Below are positions 8,804 through 16,843 of a DNA stretch of 64,000 nucleotides, piece after piece. This stretch comes from JACJXW01 sp964418125 (GTDB lineage: Bacteria; Bacteroidota; Bacteroidia; Chitinophagales; Saprospiraceae). The stretch lies in contig CAYQKY010000005.1 in the NCBI GenBank assembly GCA_964418125.1, forward strand, positions 73,163 through 137,162, written 5' to 3'. A model generated the notes under the pieces. The model worked only from the letters and a program-made list of their open reading frames with translations. It was not told the DNA's origin and ran no database searches. Every line of letters begins with the position of its first letter. The stretch's first letter is position 1. Made by a program: the position numbers and the translations under genes.

Positions 8804-9022
8804 TCAGAAAGCCAGCCCGAGCTGAAAGCGGGAGTGTACTTCCATCCAGGAGTCCTCCTAGTCACTTCCCTTCCGATCCTCCAGATAATCGTACGCATCA
8901 ATGTAGGAAAGTCTGTCCAGTTCACCGGCTTCCTGCCGGTACTCAACGGTAATAGAATCCTGCTGGCTTGCCAGAGAGAGAGTGAGAAGTAAAAAGAGAA
9001 AAAAAGTAAAAGACTTCTTCAT
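8804..9022 (-). pseudogene. Secreted-peptide remnant with an in-frame amber codon
   Basis: On the minus strand an ATG at 9022 opens a clear signal peptide, MKKSFTFFLFLLLTLSLASQ, followed by about 34 polar residues and a TAG at 8858-8860 (54 codons). Reading on in the same frame gives 17 more codons ending SRFQLGLAF and a TGA at 8804-8806. That ending, alternating hydrophobic residues with a terminal Phe, resembles the last strand of an outer-membrane barrel. It may be an internally deleted and stopped remnant of a barrel protein, or a genuine 54-residue secreted peptide. It follows the DUF4097 gene on the same strand. No homologue was recognised. Confidence 0.45.
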
Positions 9023-9124
9023 AATGTCAGCTATTTTAGTGAGCGTTTATTTTTCTTCGGCGCATGGCTGACTTAAGAGGCTTTTGATTATTTCTCCGGG
9101 CCGGCAGTTTTCGACAGGCCTGAT

Positions 9125-10051
9125 TCAGGGCCGCTGTACTTCCTTCGGCCTTTCCTTCTCCAGGTAAACATCCCCGAAAGTGATCGATATAGTAATGCTG
9201 GGGTAGTATTCCCGGTTCGGCTTGAATTCCATCTTCTTCAGTTCTTCCTGTTCGGACAGCAGCTCCAGGCCCAGGTCGCCGGGGTAGTTGACCTGGCCGT
9301 GGCGGGTGGTCAGGGTATAGGCGTACTCCCGTAGTTTGGGGTCGAAGAGGTAGACGTCGCCCTTTTCGGCATCAATGTTGAGGTCGAGCAGGCCGGCGAC
9401 GGACAGGATGCTGACCATGCCGTACTGCGACTGTATGTCGAAGCGGCCTTTGATCTCCTCCAGGGTGATGTCGGAGCGGCGGGAGGCGATGCTGACGTTG
9501 CCGTCCAGGAACTTGCCGAAGATGTCGCCGAAGCGGGTCTGCAGGTCGACGTTACCCTGAACGTTTTGCATGTCGATCTTGCTGAACTCCCCGAAAAAGC
9601 GGAAGCTGTTGGTGAGGTTGCTGACGGTGGCCTCGCCAAAGTAATTTTTCAGGTAGACCGGGCAGTCCTCCGGCACGGTGATGACGTACTGGGCGTGCAG
9701 GTTCGACTTCGGTTTGGCCTCGCCTTCCTTCAGGCCGATGTAATTGCGCAGGTAGATCTTGTTCTTCACCCGCTCGGCGAGGTAGCGGATCTTTTCCAGG
9801 TCGGCCTCGGCGGTGGCCTTGTCGGGGTGGCGGGCGATCAGCTCCAGGCGGACGCCGATCTGCGGCTTGTCCCAGGTTTCTACCAGCACGTCGGCCTTTT
9901 CTCCTTCGATGTTGACCTCGTATCCGGGCTGGTAGGCGAAAGTTTTCTCCAGGCGCTTGGTGATGACGTGCAGGTCCGTTGTCTGGGCGCCCAGCAACAG
10001 GGGCCCCACAACCCAGAGTAAAAGCGATAGTTGAAGAACGGATCTTTTCAT
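9125..10051 (-). CDS. Secreted DUF4097-like (GIN/adhesin-type beta-repeat) protein
   Basis: A 308-residue exported protein. The chosen ATG at 10051 gives MKRSVLQLSLLLWVVGPLLLGAQ, a good signal peptide; an in-frame extension to 10165 would run through a repeat element and lacks one. From about residue 115 the chain shows the regular 20-residue beta periodicity of DUF4097-type solenoids (YFGEATVSNL, RFGDIFGKFLDGNVSI, IQSQYGMVSIL, EKGDVYLF). In this phylum such proteins are often encoded beside an ECF sigma factor and its anti-sigma factor, as here. Ligand and function are unknown; surface or periplasmic location is inferred. Confidence 0.75.
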   Translation of the reverse strand: MKRSVLQLSLLLWVVGPLLLGAQTTDLHVITKRLEKTFAYQPGYEVNIEGEKADVLVETWDKPQIGVRLELIARHPDKATAEADLEKIRYLAERVKNKIYLRNYIGLKEGEAKPKSNLHAQYVITVPEDCPVYLKNYFGEATVSNLTNSFRFFGEFSKIDMQNVQGNVDLQTRFGDIFGKFLDGNVSIASRRSDITLEEIKGRFDIQSQYGMVSILSVAGLLDLNIDAEKGDVYLFDPKLREYAYTLTTRHGQVNYPGDLGLELLSEQEELKKMEFKPNREYYPSITISITFGDVYLEKERPKEVQRP

Positions 10052-10103
10052 TTCCTGCGGTTGTGCAATTTTGAGTTTGATGATATAAGCGTAATATTTT
10101 GGC

Positions 10104-10172
10104 TGTTGGCAGCTTTTTGTTGTTTGTTCTCCAACAACGATCAACCGACAACGATCAACAACCAACGAACGC
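10104..10172. repeat. Word-repeat palindrome B
   Basis: The right arm contains the 12-mer ACAACGATCAAC twice with a 14-bp period (10134-10145 and 10148-10159) plus shorter CAAC words. The left arm TTTGTTGTTTGTTC (about 10116-10129) is its loose complement. It fills most of the gap between two minus-strand genes. Confidence 0.6.
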
Positions 10173-10189
10173 CATCAACAGGCGCCTCC

Positions 10190-10801
10190 TCACATCGCCA
10201 CTGCCATCACCCGGATCAGCCGGGAACGTTCGCGTTCGATGTCACTCATCTGGCGGACGAGGCGGGCGTCTTTGCCATACGTATCCATAACCGCTCTGAT
10301 CTCGGTTTTGGCTTCTTCCAGTTCTTTCCATTCGTCGAGTATCCGGCCGTAATCGTCCTGCCTTTTGGCCACGGGATCACTGGAGAACTGTTCGACAACA
10401 GTTTTCATAGCTTGTTCGTCGTCATCCCAGTCATTTCCAAGCAAATCCAGGTTGGCCTTTTCGACAGAATAGGTATACTCCGGATGCAGGCCTGCTTCTA
10501 CAAATGGATTGAACAGGAAGAAGGCCACCAATATCGCAATGCTGGCTGCCACCGCCGGCCAGGCGAGGCGGTGCAGGCGCGCCAGGGCCTTAGGCTCCAA
10601 GCCCGATTCGATGGCTTCCCACACTGCCGGCGGAGGGCTGTAGGCGGGGAGCTTTTCCAGGGCGTCCTGCAGGGCGCGTTCCTGTTCCTCCCGGCTCAGT
10701 TCAGATTCAATCTGTGTCCACAGCCCGGCAGGCGGCTCATGCTGTGGCAGCCGGTTCAATGCCTCTTTCAGTGTTTTCCGGTTGTGTTCAGTATCATTCA
10801 T
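10190..10801 (-). CDS. Membrane-anchored anti-sigma factor candidate with duplicated N-terminal motif
   Basis: A 203-residue single-pass membrane protein (hydrophobic segment about 81-98) whose start overlaps the stop of the ECF sigma gene by 4 bp, the usual arrangement for an anti-sigma factor. The cytoplasmic N-terminus holds an internal duplication: residues 11-36 and 44-69 align without gaps at 12 of 26 positions, with the shared pattern L..AL..LP...PP...W..IES.L. No zinc-binding His-Cys-Cys motif is seen, so it is not a ZAS-type factor. The C-terminal part is acidic then helical. The role is inferred from context and topology. Confidence 0.65.
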   Translation of the reverse strand: MNDTEHNRKTLKEALNRLPQHEPPAGLWTQIESELSREEQERALQDALEKLPAYSPPPAVWEAIESGLEPKALARLHRLAWPAVAASIAILVAFFLFNPFVEAGLHPEYTYSVEKANLDLLGNDWDDDEQAMKTVVEQFSSDPVAKRQDDYGRILDEWKELEEAKTEIRAVMDTYGKDARLVRQMSDIERERSRLIRVMAVAM

Positions 10802-11337
10802 CGGTCCACATATTTTTCCAGGGCCTGCCGCAATCTTTTCTTGGCGTAAAAGAGCTGGGATTTGGAGGTGCCCACCGAAATATCCATCAGGCCGGCTACT
10901 TCTTTATGGGAATAGCCCTCTATCTCGATCAGGACAAACACCATTCGGTATCCTTCCGGTAGATCCTGGATGGCGCGTTCCAGGTAATCGATGTCTATCT
11001 GATGCCCCCAGTCAATGGGCTGTTCAACCGCCTGTTGATCCAGGGGTTCGAAATAGGGCTGCCGCTTTACCTTGCTGAGGGCAGTGCGCAGGACGATGGT
11101 TTTGATCCAGGCGCCCAGCGTCGACTCCCGGCGAAAGCCCGGCAAGGCGCGGAAAACTTTGAGGAAGGCTTCCTGCAGGACGTCATTGGCAAGTTCGAAA
11201 TCGCAGGTAATGCGATAGGCCACCGTATACATTGCCCGGCTGTAACGGTCGTACAGTTCTTTTTGTGCCCGCCGGTCATTGGCCAGGCAGCCTTCTATCA
11301 GTTCGTCTTCCGTCATTCTGGTAGTAGCGTAGACCAT
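10798..11337 (-). CDS. ECF-family RNA polymerase sigma factor
   Basis: A 179-residue extracytoplasmic-function sigma factor. Region 2 is seen in ELYDRYSRAMYTVAYRI and DVLQEAFLKVFRALPGF (core binding and -10 recognition). Region 4 is PEGYRMVFVLIEIEGYSHKEVA followed by a helix-turn-helix and SKSQLFYAKKRLRQALEKY. An alternative start at Met8 (11316, MTEDELIEGC) fits the family slightly better than the first ATG. It is co-transcribed with the overlapping anti-sigma candidate and probably with the DUF4097 gene, suggesting an envelope-responsive regulon. Confidence 0.93.
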   Translation of the reverse strand: MVYATTRMTEDELIEGCLANDRRAQKELYDRYSRAMYTVAYRITCDFELANDVLQEAFLKVFRALPGFRRESTLGAWIKTIVLRTALSKVKRQPYFEPLDQQAVEQPIDWGHQIDIDYLERAIQDLPEGYRMVFVLIEIEGYSHKEVAGLMDISVGTSKSQLFYAKKRLRQALEKYVDR

Positions 11338-11411
11338 AAGGCCGGGATCCCTTTTTTGTACTTAAGGAGCGGGGTGCCGGCCCCGGGGTTGTATGGCCTG
11401 TTTGTTTTTCG

Positions 11412-12056
11412 TTATTTTTTCCCGAAAAGGATCCCCAAAGATAGTAAGATGCGGGAAGGATAGTTGTCGAACGCAAATTGCTGTCCGTGGAAGGTAATGT
11501 GATCCCCGAATTTGGAAAAGTTGCCTTCATAGCGGACATCCAGCATCAGGTTCCACAAGTCGAGCCCTAGGCCGGCAACCCAGCCGTAGGTGGCTTGTTC
11601 AAACTTCTGCTCGTATCCCGGAAAGTCAAATAGCTCGGAACTGCTGTCTATGAAGATATGAGCCACCGGGCCGGCATGGAAACGAAAAGGCTTTGCCTGA
11701 TAACCCAGCAGGAATGGAATGTCGAGTTTCTGATATTTCTCCGTTCGAATGATTGTTGCTACAGTGCTTCCCCTGAGGTCTTCCACACGGTAATCGACCC
11801 GGTTGGAGTTGAAAAGGAACTCCGGTTGGACCAGAAAACCGCCCAGCCGGGCCTGAACCACAAGGCCGCCGTGGATGCCGAAGTACAGGTCCTGGACGTC
11901 TATATTCAGGAAATCCCCACCTCCTGGTTCGGGAATATCGATCTCATTTGTATTGGCGCGGGTCGTGCTCATGCCCATGCGTAAGCCCAGTTTCACCTGA
12001 GCAGGCAGAACCGTGATGGCGCCTGCCAGCAGCAAGAGTGTTAAAACCTTTTTCAT
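11412..12056 (-). CDS. Outer-membrane beta-barrel protein (PorT/OMP_b-brl type)
   Basis: A 214-residue protein with signal peptide MKKVLTLLLLAGAITVLPAQ, which fixes the start at 12056. The mature part alternates hydrophobic and polar residues (VKLGLRMGMSTTRAN, YFGIHGGLVVQARLGGFLVQ, LDVRYEGNFS) and ends RILLSLGILFGKK, as expected for a small 8-stranded outer-membrane barrel of the PorT-like superfamily. It lies 74 bp upstream of the sigma-factor gene on the same strand and is divergent from engB. Such barrels are abundant in Bacteroidota and usually of unknown function. Confidence 0.75.
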   Translation of the reverse strand: MKKVLTLLLLAGAITVLPAQVKLGLRMGMSTTRANTNEIDIPEPGGGDFLNIDVQDLYFGIHGGLVVQARLGGFLVQPEFLFNSNRVDYRVEDLRGSTVATIIRTEKYQKLDIPFLLGYQAKPFRFHAGPVAHIFIDSSSELFDFPGYEQKFEQATYGWVAGLGLDLWNLMLDVRYEGNFSKFGDHITFHGQQFAFDNYPSRILLSLGILFGKK

Positions 12057-12149
12057 ATCTAAAAGTTTTTGGGTACGGACTGGTACAAATATGCGAGATT
12101 TTACGCTGAAAACGGTATAATTGTTATTTTCAGAATCACAAGTGGAAGT

Positions 12150-12758
12150 ATGGACATCAAGCACACGGCCTTTGCCGGGAGTTTTCCTTCGGAAGCCCAG
12201 TGTCCTGCGGATGGGAAGCCGGAGTATGCCTTCATCGGCAGGTCCAATGTTGGTAAATCGTCGTTGATTAATATGCTTACGGGACGGAAGAACATCGCTC
12301 ATATCTCCCGGACCCCAGGCAAAACCCAACTGATCAACTTTTTTCTGGCAGATGGCGAATGGTATCTGGTTGACCTGCCAGGTTACGGTTACGCCCGCAT
12401 TTCCAAACGAAAGCGTCAGGAGTGGCGGCGCATGATCGAGGGGTATCTCCAGAAACGCCAGGTTCTTCAGTGTGCCTTTGTCCTGTTAGATGCCAATATA
12501 CCTCCTCAGCAACTGGACGTTGATTTCATCAACTGGCTGGGGGAGTCCCGCATCCCGTTTGTCATCGCCTACACTAAAACAGACCGGCTGAAGCCGGAAG
12601 AACTGGAAGCCAATATCAGCGCGATACAAGAGGCGCTGTTGCAGCACTGGGATGAACTGCCCAGGCAATTTATCACCTCTTCACGTGAAGGGCAAGGCAG
12701 GGAAGAGATCCTCCAATTTATCCATGAAGTGAACGAGCGTTATTATAAAGCACTGTAA
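12150..12758 (+). CDS. engB: Ribosome biogenesis GTPase EngB (YsxC/YihA)
   Basis: EngB is an essential GTPase acting late in 50S subunit assembly. The 202-residue protein has the G1 loop GRSNVGKSSL (30-39), the switch segment SRTPGKTQLINFF, G3 as DLPGYGYA and G4 as TKTD. The start at 12150 gives MDIKHTAFAGSFP, matching the family N-terminus; an in-frame upstream ATG would add 27 unrelated residues. It is followed after 2 bp by the acyltransferase gene, so the two are co-transcribed. Confidence 0.96.
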   Translation: MDIKHTAFAGSFPSEAQCPADGKPEYAFIGRSNVGKSSLINMLTGRKNIAHISRTPGKTQLINFFLADGEWYLVDLPGYGYARISKRKRQEWRRMIEGYLQKRQVLQCAFVLLDANIPPQQLDVDFINWLGESRIPFVIAYTKTDRLKPEELEANISAIQEALLQHWDELPRQFITSSREGQGREEILQFIHEVNERYYKAL

Positions 12759-12760
12759 AC

Positions 12761-14461
12761 ATGACAGAGGAGCCCAAAACATACGATCACGTTTTCCCGA
12801 ACATAGAAGATTGGCCCATTTATAAGCTGAGCGAAGACCGGCGCCATTTCATCCAGGAGATCGACGAGTTCACCCTGGAGCGCTTCATGCGCAAGCCTTC
12901 TCCCCAATTGACGGATATTATTTCCAAGACCATCTACCTGGAGCGCATCCGGATGAAGGAGGAACCCTGGAAAGTGGACCCGCCCAATGAACGCCAGTTC
13001 TGGAGGAGGATAAGGAACAAACTGGTCGGCCAATCCCTCGACCGCAGCGAGGAGGAAGCCCGCAAGACCAATGAAGAGATCCTCCGGCAGATCATCCACC
13101 GGTACTCGGAAGAGATTGTGGGCACTTTCCGGATCGGCACCTTCCTTTTTGCCCGGCGTTTCCTTACCCTTTTCTTCACCCGCCTGCTCAATACGGCTGC
13201 CAGCCGTAACTGGCGCAGGATACTGGGGTCGAAACACCGCCTGGCGGACCGCCTGCTTGTAAAGGGAAAGGTGGAGGAAGTGCGCAGCCTCATACAAAAG
13301 GGGACGGTGGTGATCGTGCCTACCCATTTCAGCAATCTGGACTCCATACTCATCGGGTATGCCATGGATGCCTTTGTCGGGTTACCCTCCTTTTCCTACG
13401 GAGCGGGCCTCAATCTGTACAATACCGGCTATACCGCTTATTTTATGAACCGCCTGGGAGCATACCGGGTTGACCGGCGCAAGAAAAACTCCATTTACCT
13501 GGAAACGCTGAAAGCCATGTCGAACCTGTCCCTTCAACGGGGCGTCAACAGCCTCTTCTTTCCGGGAGGGACCCGCTCGCGCTCAGGTTCGCTGGAAAAA
13601 AAGCTTAAACTGGGGCTGATGAGCACCATCCTGGAAGCCCAGCGTGCACTTTATCAGAAAGGGGAGGATACCAAAATATTCATCGTGCCCCTCATTCTGA
13701 GCTATCACTTTGTGCTCGAAGCCCAGTTCCTGATCGAGCAGCACCTCAAGCAGATGGGGAAGGAGCGGTATATAAAGGCAAAAGATGACTTTCACAGCAT
13801 CCGCCGCCAATTGCGCTTTGCCTGGCAGTTCTTTTCGGAGAGCAATGACATTACCCTGTCTTTCGGGCAGCCCATGGATGTATTGGGAAACCCTGTAGAT
13901 ATCAATGGAGAAAGTTACAGCCGGCACGGCCGGCGGATTGACCTGAAAGAATACTTCATGACGAACGGAAAAGTGACTGAAGACTTGCAGCGGGAATCGG
14001 AATACACGAAAATGCTGGGCAGCCGGATCGTAGAACGCTACTACAAGGATAATATCGTACTGACGAGCCACCTGGTAGCCTTTGCCGCTTTCGAGATCCT
14101 GAAAAACCAGAATAGCCGGCTGGACCTGTACGGCATTCTCCGCCTGCCGCCGGATGACTTTGTCTTCACTATGGAAGCTATGAGGGATGTGGTAGGCCAA
14201 TTGAAAGTGAGGTTGATCGAAATGAGCCAGAAGGATGAAGTCAAGTTGTCGGAGCAGATACTCTGGGATGTGGACCTTCTGATCAAGGATGGAGTTTCCC
14301 GCCTGGGAACCTATCACCTGGCCAAGCCCCTGCGCTTCAGGAAGGATGAAGAGATCGTCAGCGAAAGCTTTAAGCTCCTGTATTTCTATCACAACCGGCT
14401 GGACAACTACGGACTGGAGCATAAGATCAGCTGGAAGAAGTATGTACTGGAAATGGTGTGA
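12761..14461 (+). CDS. PlsB-like glycerolipid acyltransferase
   Basis: A 566-residue protein with the LPLAT/GPAT acyltransferase core. The catalytic HX4D motif is THFSNLD (His189, Asp194), and the glycerol-phosphate binding block is FPGGTRSRS (267-275, with Gly in place of the usual Glu of FPEGTR). The long extra N- and C-terminal helical parts resemble the membrane-associated PlsB class rather than the short PlsC. It probably transfers an acyl chain to glycerol 3-phosphate or a related lipid at the inner membrane. It follows engB by 2 bp and precedes the ion channel by 6 bp. Confidence 0.8.
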   Translation: MTEEPKTYDHVFPNIEDWPIYKLSEDRRHFIQEIDEFTLERFMRKPSPQLTDIISKTIYLERIRMKEEPWKVDPPNERQFWRRIRNKLVGQSLDRSEEEARKTNEEILRQIIHRYSEEIVGTFRIGTFLFARRFLTLFFTRLLNTAASRNWRRILGSKHRLADRLLVKGKVEEVRSLIQKGTVVIVPTHFSNLDSILIGYAMDAFVGLPSFSYGAGLNLYNTGYTAYFMNRLGAYRVDRRKKNSIYLETLKAMSNLSLQRGVNSLFFPGGTRSRSGSLEKKLKLGLMSTILEAQRALYQKGEDTKIFIVPLILSYHFVLEAQFLIEQHLKQMGKERYIKAKDDFHSIRRQLRFAWQFFSESNDITLSFGQPMDVLGNPVDINGESYSRHGRRIDLKEYFMTNGKVTEDLQRESEYTKMLGSRIVERYYKDNIVLTSHLVAFAAFEILKNQNSRLDLYGILRLPPDDFVFTMEAMRDVVGQLKVRLIEMSQKDEVKLSEQILWDVDLLIKDGVSRLGTYHLAKPLRFRKDEEIVSESFKLLYFYHNRLDNYGLEHKISWKKYVLEMV

Positions 14462-14467
14462 TCAATT

Positions 14468-15274
14468 ATGTTGGAGAAGCTCTTTTTTTCAGAACGTAAC
14501 ATAATGGTGGCTATCCTGCTCAATGCCATCATTCTTTTTGCCCTTTATTTTCCCGCTTGCCGGGATAACCCGACGCTGGAGGCGATCGACCATATTTTCC
14601 TTCTTTTTTTTCTGATGGAGGCGATCGTGAAAATATACGTTCTGGGAGTCAAAGGCTATTTCCGGAACCCGTGGAACCGCTTCGATTTTATTATTGTCAT
14701 GGCCAGCCTGCCTTCGGTGCTGGTTACCTTCATGGATATTCCTGATACTTCCCTGCTCATCATTCTGCGCCTTTTCCGCCTGATCCGCCTGATCCGTTTT
14801 TTCCGCTTTGTTCCCCATCTCAACAAGATCATTGACGGGCTTAGCCGGGCGCTGCAGGCCTCGCTTTTCGTATTGCTGGCGCTGATATTCCTCAATATCC
14901 TGCTCGCAATATTTACCTGCCACTTTTATGCGCAAATAGCGCCGGAATATTTCGGGGATCCACTGATTGCTTCTTATTCCATTTTTCAGATGTTTACCAT
15001 TGAAGGGTGGAACGAGATACCGGCACTTATCGCCCAGCGGGTTCAGGAAAACGGAACAGGAAGCAACTTGATAAGTGCTACTTTCATCGTTGGAATAACC
15101 CGGTTCTACTTTGTGTTTATCGTGCTCATCGGCGGCATCTTCGGCATGTCTCTGGCCAATGCGGTTTTCGTCGATGAGATGACCATGGATAATAACCAGA
15201 CGCTGGAGAACAAGATCGACCGCCTGCAGGAAGAGATTGCCGAGCTGAAACAATTACTGGAGAAAAGGAGTTGA
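14468..15274 (+). CDS. One-domain voltage-gated cation channel (NaChBac/CavMr-like)
   Basis: A 268-residue six-helix ion channel subunit that should form a homotetramer in the inner membrane. The S4 voltage sensor has five Arg at every third position (101, 104, 107, 110, 113). The pore loop reads FTIEGWNEIP, so the filter TIEGWNE (177-183) has the conserved Glu and Trp of bacterial sodium channels but Gly after Glu and an acidic residue at the end. The C-terminus (about 245-266) is a heptad coiled coil, as in NaChBac relatives. The filter suggests calcium permeability (inferred). It begins 6 bp after the acyltransferase gene. Confidence 0.88.
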   Translation: MLEKLFFSERNIMVAILLNAIILFALYFPACRDNPTLEAIDHIFLLFFLMEAIVKIYVLGVKGYFRNPWNRFDFIIVMASLPSVLVTFMDIPDTSLLIILRLFRLIRLIRFFRFVPHLNKIIDGLSRALQASLFVLLALIFLNILLAIFTCHFYAQIAPEYFGDPLIASYSIFQMFTIEGWNEIPALIAQRVQENGTGSNLISATFIVGITRFYFVFIVLIGGIFGMSLANAVFVDEMTMDNNQTLENKIDRLQEEIAELKQLLEKRS

Positions 15275-15348
15275 AAAGGATTAGAAACCAGCTCTTTGGC
15301 CCGGACAGGCCCCTGCCCGCTCCCCCAGAGAGATAAAAACGACCAAGA

Positions 15349-15894
15349 TTGAACTTCATCGTACTTGACCTGGAAGCAACCTGCTGGGAAGGGCGCCCGC
15401 CATCCAAAGTGCAGGAGACCATCGAGATCGGGGCGTTGAGCCTGAACCGCTACGGTGAGGTGACCGGCTCCTTCAACAAGTTTGTAAAGCCAATCCTCAA
15501 CCCCCGCCTTTCTCATTTCTGCCGGGAGCTGACATCCATTGAGCAGGAGTACGTCGACCGGGCTAATGAATTTCCGATGGTAATTGAACAGTTTCAGGAC
15601 TGGGCGGAAATTTTCGACGAGGAATATCTGCTGTGTTCCTGGGGCAATTTCGATAAGAAAATGCTGATCCAGGACTGCCGGCTGCACCACCTGGAATACG
15701 ACTGGATCGAAGGGCACCACATCAACCTGAAAGGCCAGTACCACGATATCAAGCGCCTGCGCCGCCCCCGGGGACTGAAAAGAGCGGTGACCAACGAGGG
15801 CTTTGAATTTACCGGCACCCATCACCGGGGCATTGACGATGCGGAAAACCTCGCCAAGGTTTTCGCCAAGTACCTGGATGAATGGCGCTACTGA
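15349..15894 (+). CDS. 3'-5' exonuclease of the DEDDh (ERI-1/KapD) type
   Basis: A 181-residue RNase T/DNA polymerase III epsilon-like nuclease. Acidic metal ligands of motif I are in FIVLDLEATCW (Asp7, Glu9); motif II is in CSWGNFDKKML; the DEDDh motif III is HHRGIDDAENLAKVF. The closest eukaryotic and bacterial relatives of this shape are ERI-1/KapD nucleases that trim RNA ends. The start is TTG at 15349, which places the first beta strand correctly, and no nearby ATG is in frame. The last 7 bp overlap the convergent glycosyltransferase gene. Confidence 0.85.
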   Translation: MNFIVLDLEATCWEGRPPSKVQETIEIGALSLNRYGEVTGSFNKFVKPILNPRLSHFCRELTSIEQEYVDRANEFPMVIEQFQDWAEIFDEEYLLCSWGNFDKKMLIQDCRLHHLEYDWIEGHHINLKGQYHDIKRLRRPRGLKRAVTNEGFEFTGTHHRGIDDAENLAKVFAKYLDEWRY

Positions 15895-16607
15895 GATTTC
15901 CTCTTTTTCAGCTCATACATCGAACGAATATATTTTTTAGCCAGGGGAATGATCTGTACCCGGCTGCTGGAAACGTCGTCCGTCCAGGTCACCGGCAACT
16001 CACATATCTTCAGGTTCAGCCATTCAGCGGTAGTCAGCAGTTCGGTGGAGAAGAACCAGCCGTCGTTTTGAGCGCCGGCTTCGTAGAGGCGGGGATAAAC
16101 TTCCCGCCTCAGGAATTTAAAACCGCACATGCCGTCCGAGAAGCGGACGCCGAGGTAGAGTTTCAGGAGCAGGTTGAAAATCCGGGAAGCTATTTCCCGC
16201 TTCAGCGGGCGGTTGATGACCTTTGCCCGGGGATGCAGGCGGGAGCCGTAGGCAATATCATATCCCTGGTGGGCGATAGCGTCGTAAACCTCCAGAAAGT
16301 GAGAAAGGCCAGTGGCCAGGTCCAGGTCCATATAGCCCACGATATCTGCCTTCGACTGCCCCCATGAGGTTTTCAGCGCCAGGCCGACTCCTTTTTCGGG
16401 AACTTTCACATAGGTGATCTCCGGTATTCCTGCAGAAAGCCCCCGGGCGATTTCCAGCGTCCGGTCGGTCGATCCGTTGTCGGCGATGACGATCTGCCAC
16501 TGGCCGTCATCCGGGAAGTGTTCTTTCAGGAAATGGTGCAGGACTTTAACGTTTTGCTCTAACGTTGCCTCCTCGTTCAATACAGGAATGGTCACATCGA
16601 AGGTCAT
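15888..16607 (-). CDS. Family 2 glycosyltransferase (DPM1-like)
   Basis: A 239-residue GT-A fold transferase without membrane segments. IPVLNEEATLEQN (7-19) is the family N-terminal block, ADNGSTDRTLEIA the nucleotide-sugar loop, and YMDLDLATG the DxD metal site. The size and the DGMCGFKFLRREVYP segment resemble dolichol-phosphate mannosyltransferase-like proteins that load a sugar onto a polyprenyl phosphate. The acceptor is not predictable. It ends 7 bp inside the exonuclease gene on the other strand. Confidence 0.85.
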   Translation of the reverse strand: MTFDVTIPVLNEEATLEQNVKVLHHFLKEHFPDDGQWQIVIADNGSTDRTLEIARGLSAGIPEITYVKVPEKGVGLALKTSWGQSKADIVGYMDLDLATGLSHFLEVYDAIAHQGYDIAYGSRLHPRAKVINRPLKREIASRIFNLLLKLYLGVRFSDGMCGFKFLRREVYPRLYEAGAQNDGWFFSTELLTTAEWLNLKICELPVTWTDDVSSSRVQIIPLAKKYIRSMYELKKRKSQ

Positions 16608-16843
16608 AATGGCCGCTTTCTTTAAAAGGCGGACTGCCTGGAGAAGCTTTATTTAGGCTGTATTTCCGCCCGGTTCTTGTCCGCCCTGCGAATATAGGAG
16701 CTTTTTTGAAAATTACCGGCCTGCATGATGCGGTTGGCGATTTAAACATTTTTTTTCTTACTTTGTAGATGGCAATTCAGCCTTTGTCTATTTTCTGAAA
16801 CTATTACCTTTACCCTGTCATCTTATCCGAAAGAGGCCGGAAT
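16608..16843. promoter_or_regulatory. Intergenic region upstream of two divergent genes
   Basis: 236 bp separate the glycosyltransferase start from the coiled-coil gene. Near-consensus -7 boxes are CGAATATA at 16688-16695 (minus orientation, 7 of 8) and TTACTTTG at 16758-16765 (plus, 7 of 8). No open frame of note or palindrome is visible. Confidence 0.3.

Noticed and set aside
8762..8992. 76-codon plus-strand frame after selD
   Set aside because: No signal or domain; the opposite strand has a convincing signal peptide in the same place.
10031..10849. 272-codon plus-strand frame across the anti-sigma and DUF4097 genes
   Set aside because: It is antisense to a well-supported sigma/anti-sigma pair, crosses a repeat element and lacks family features.
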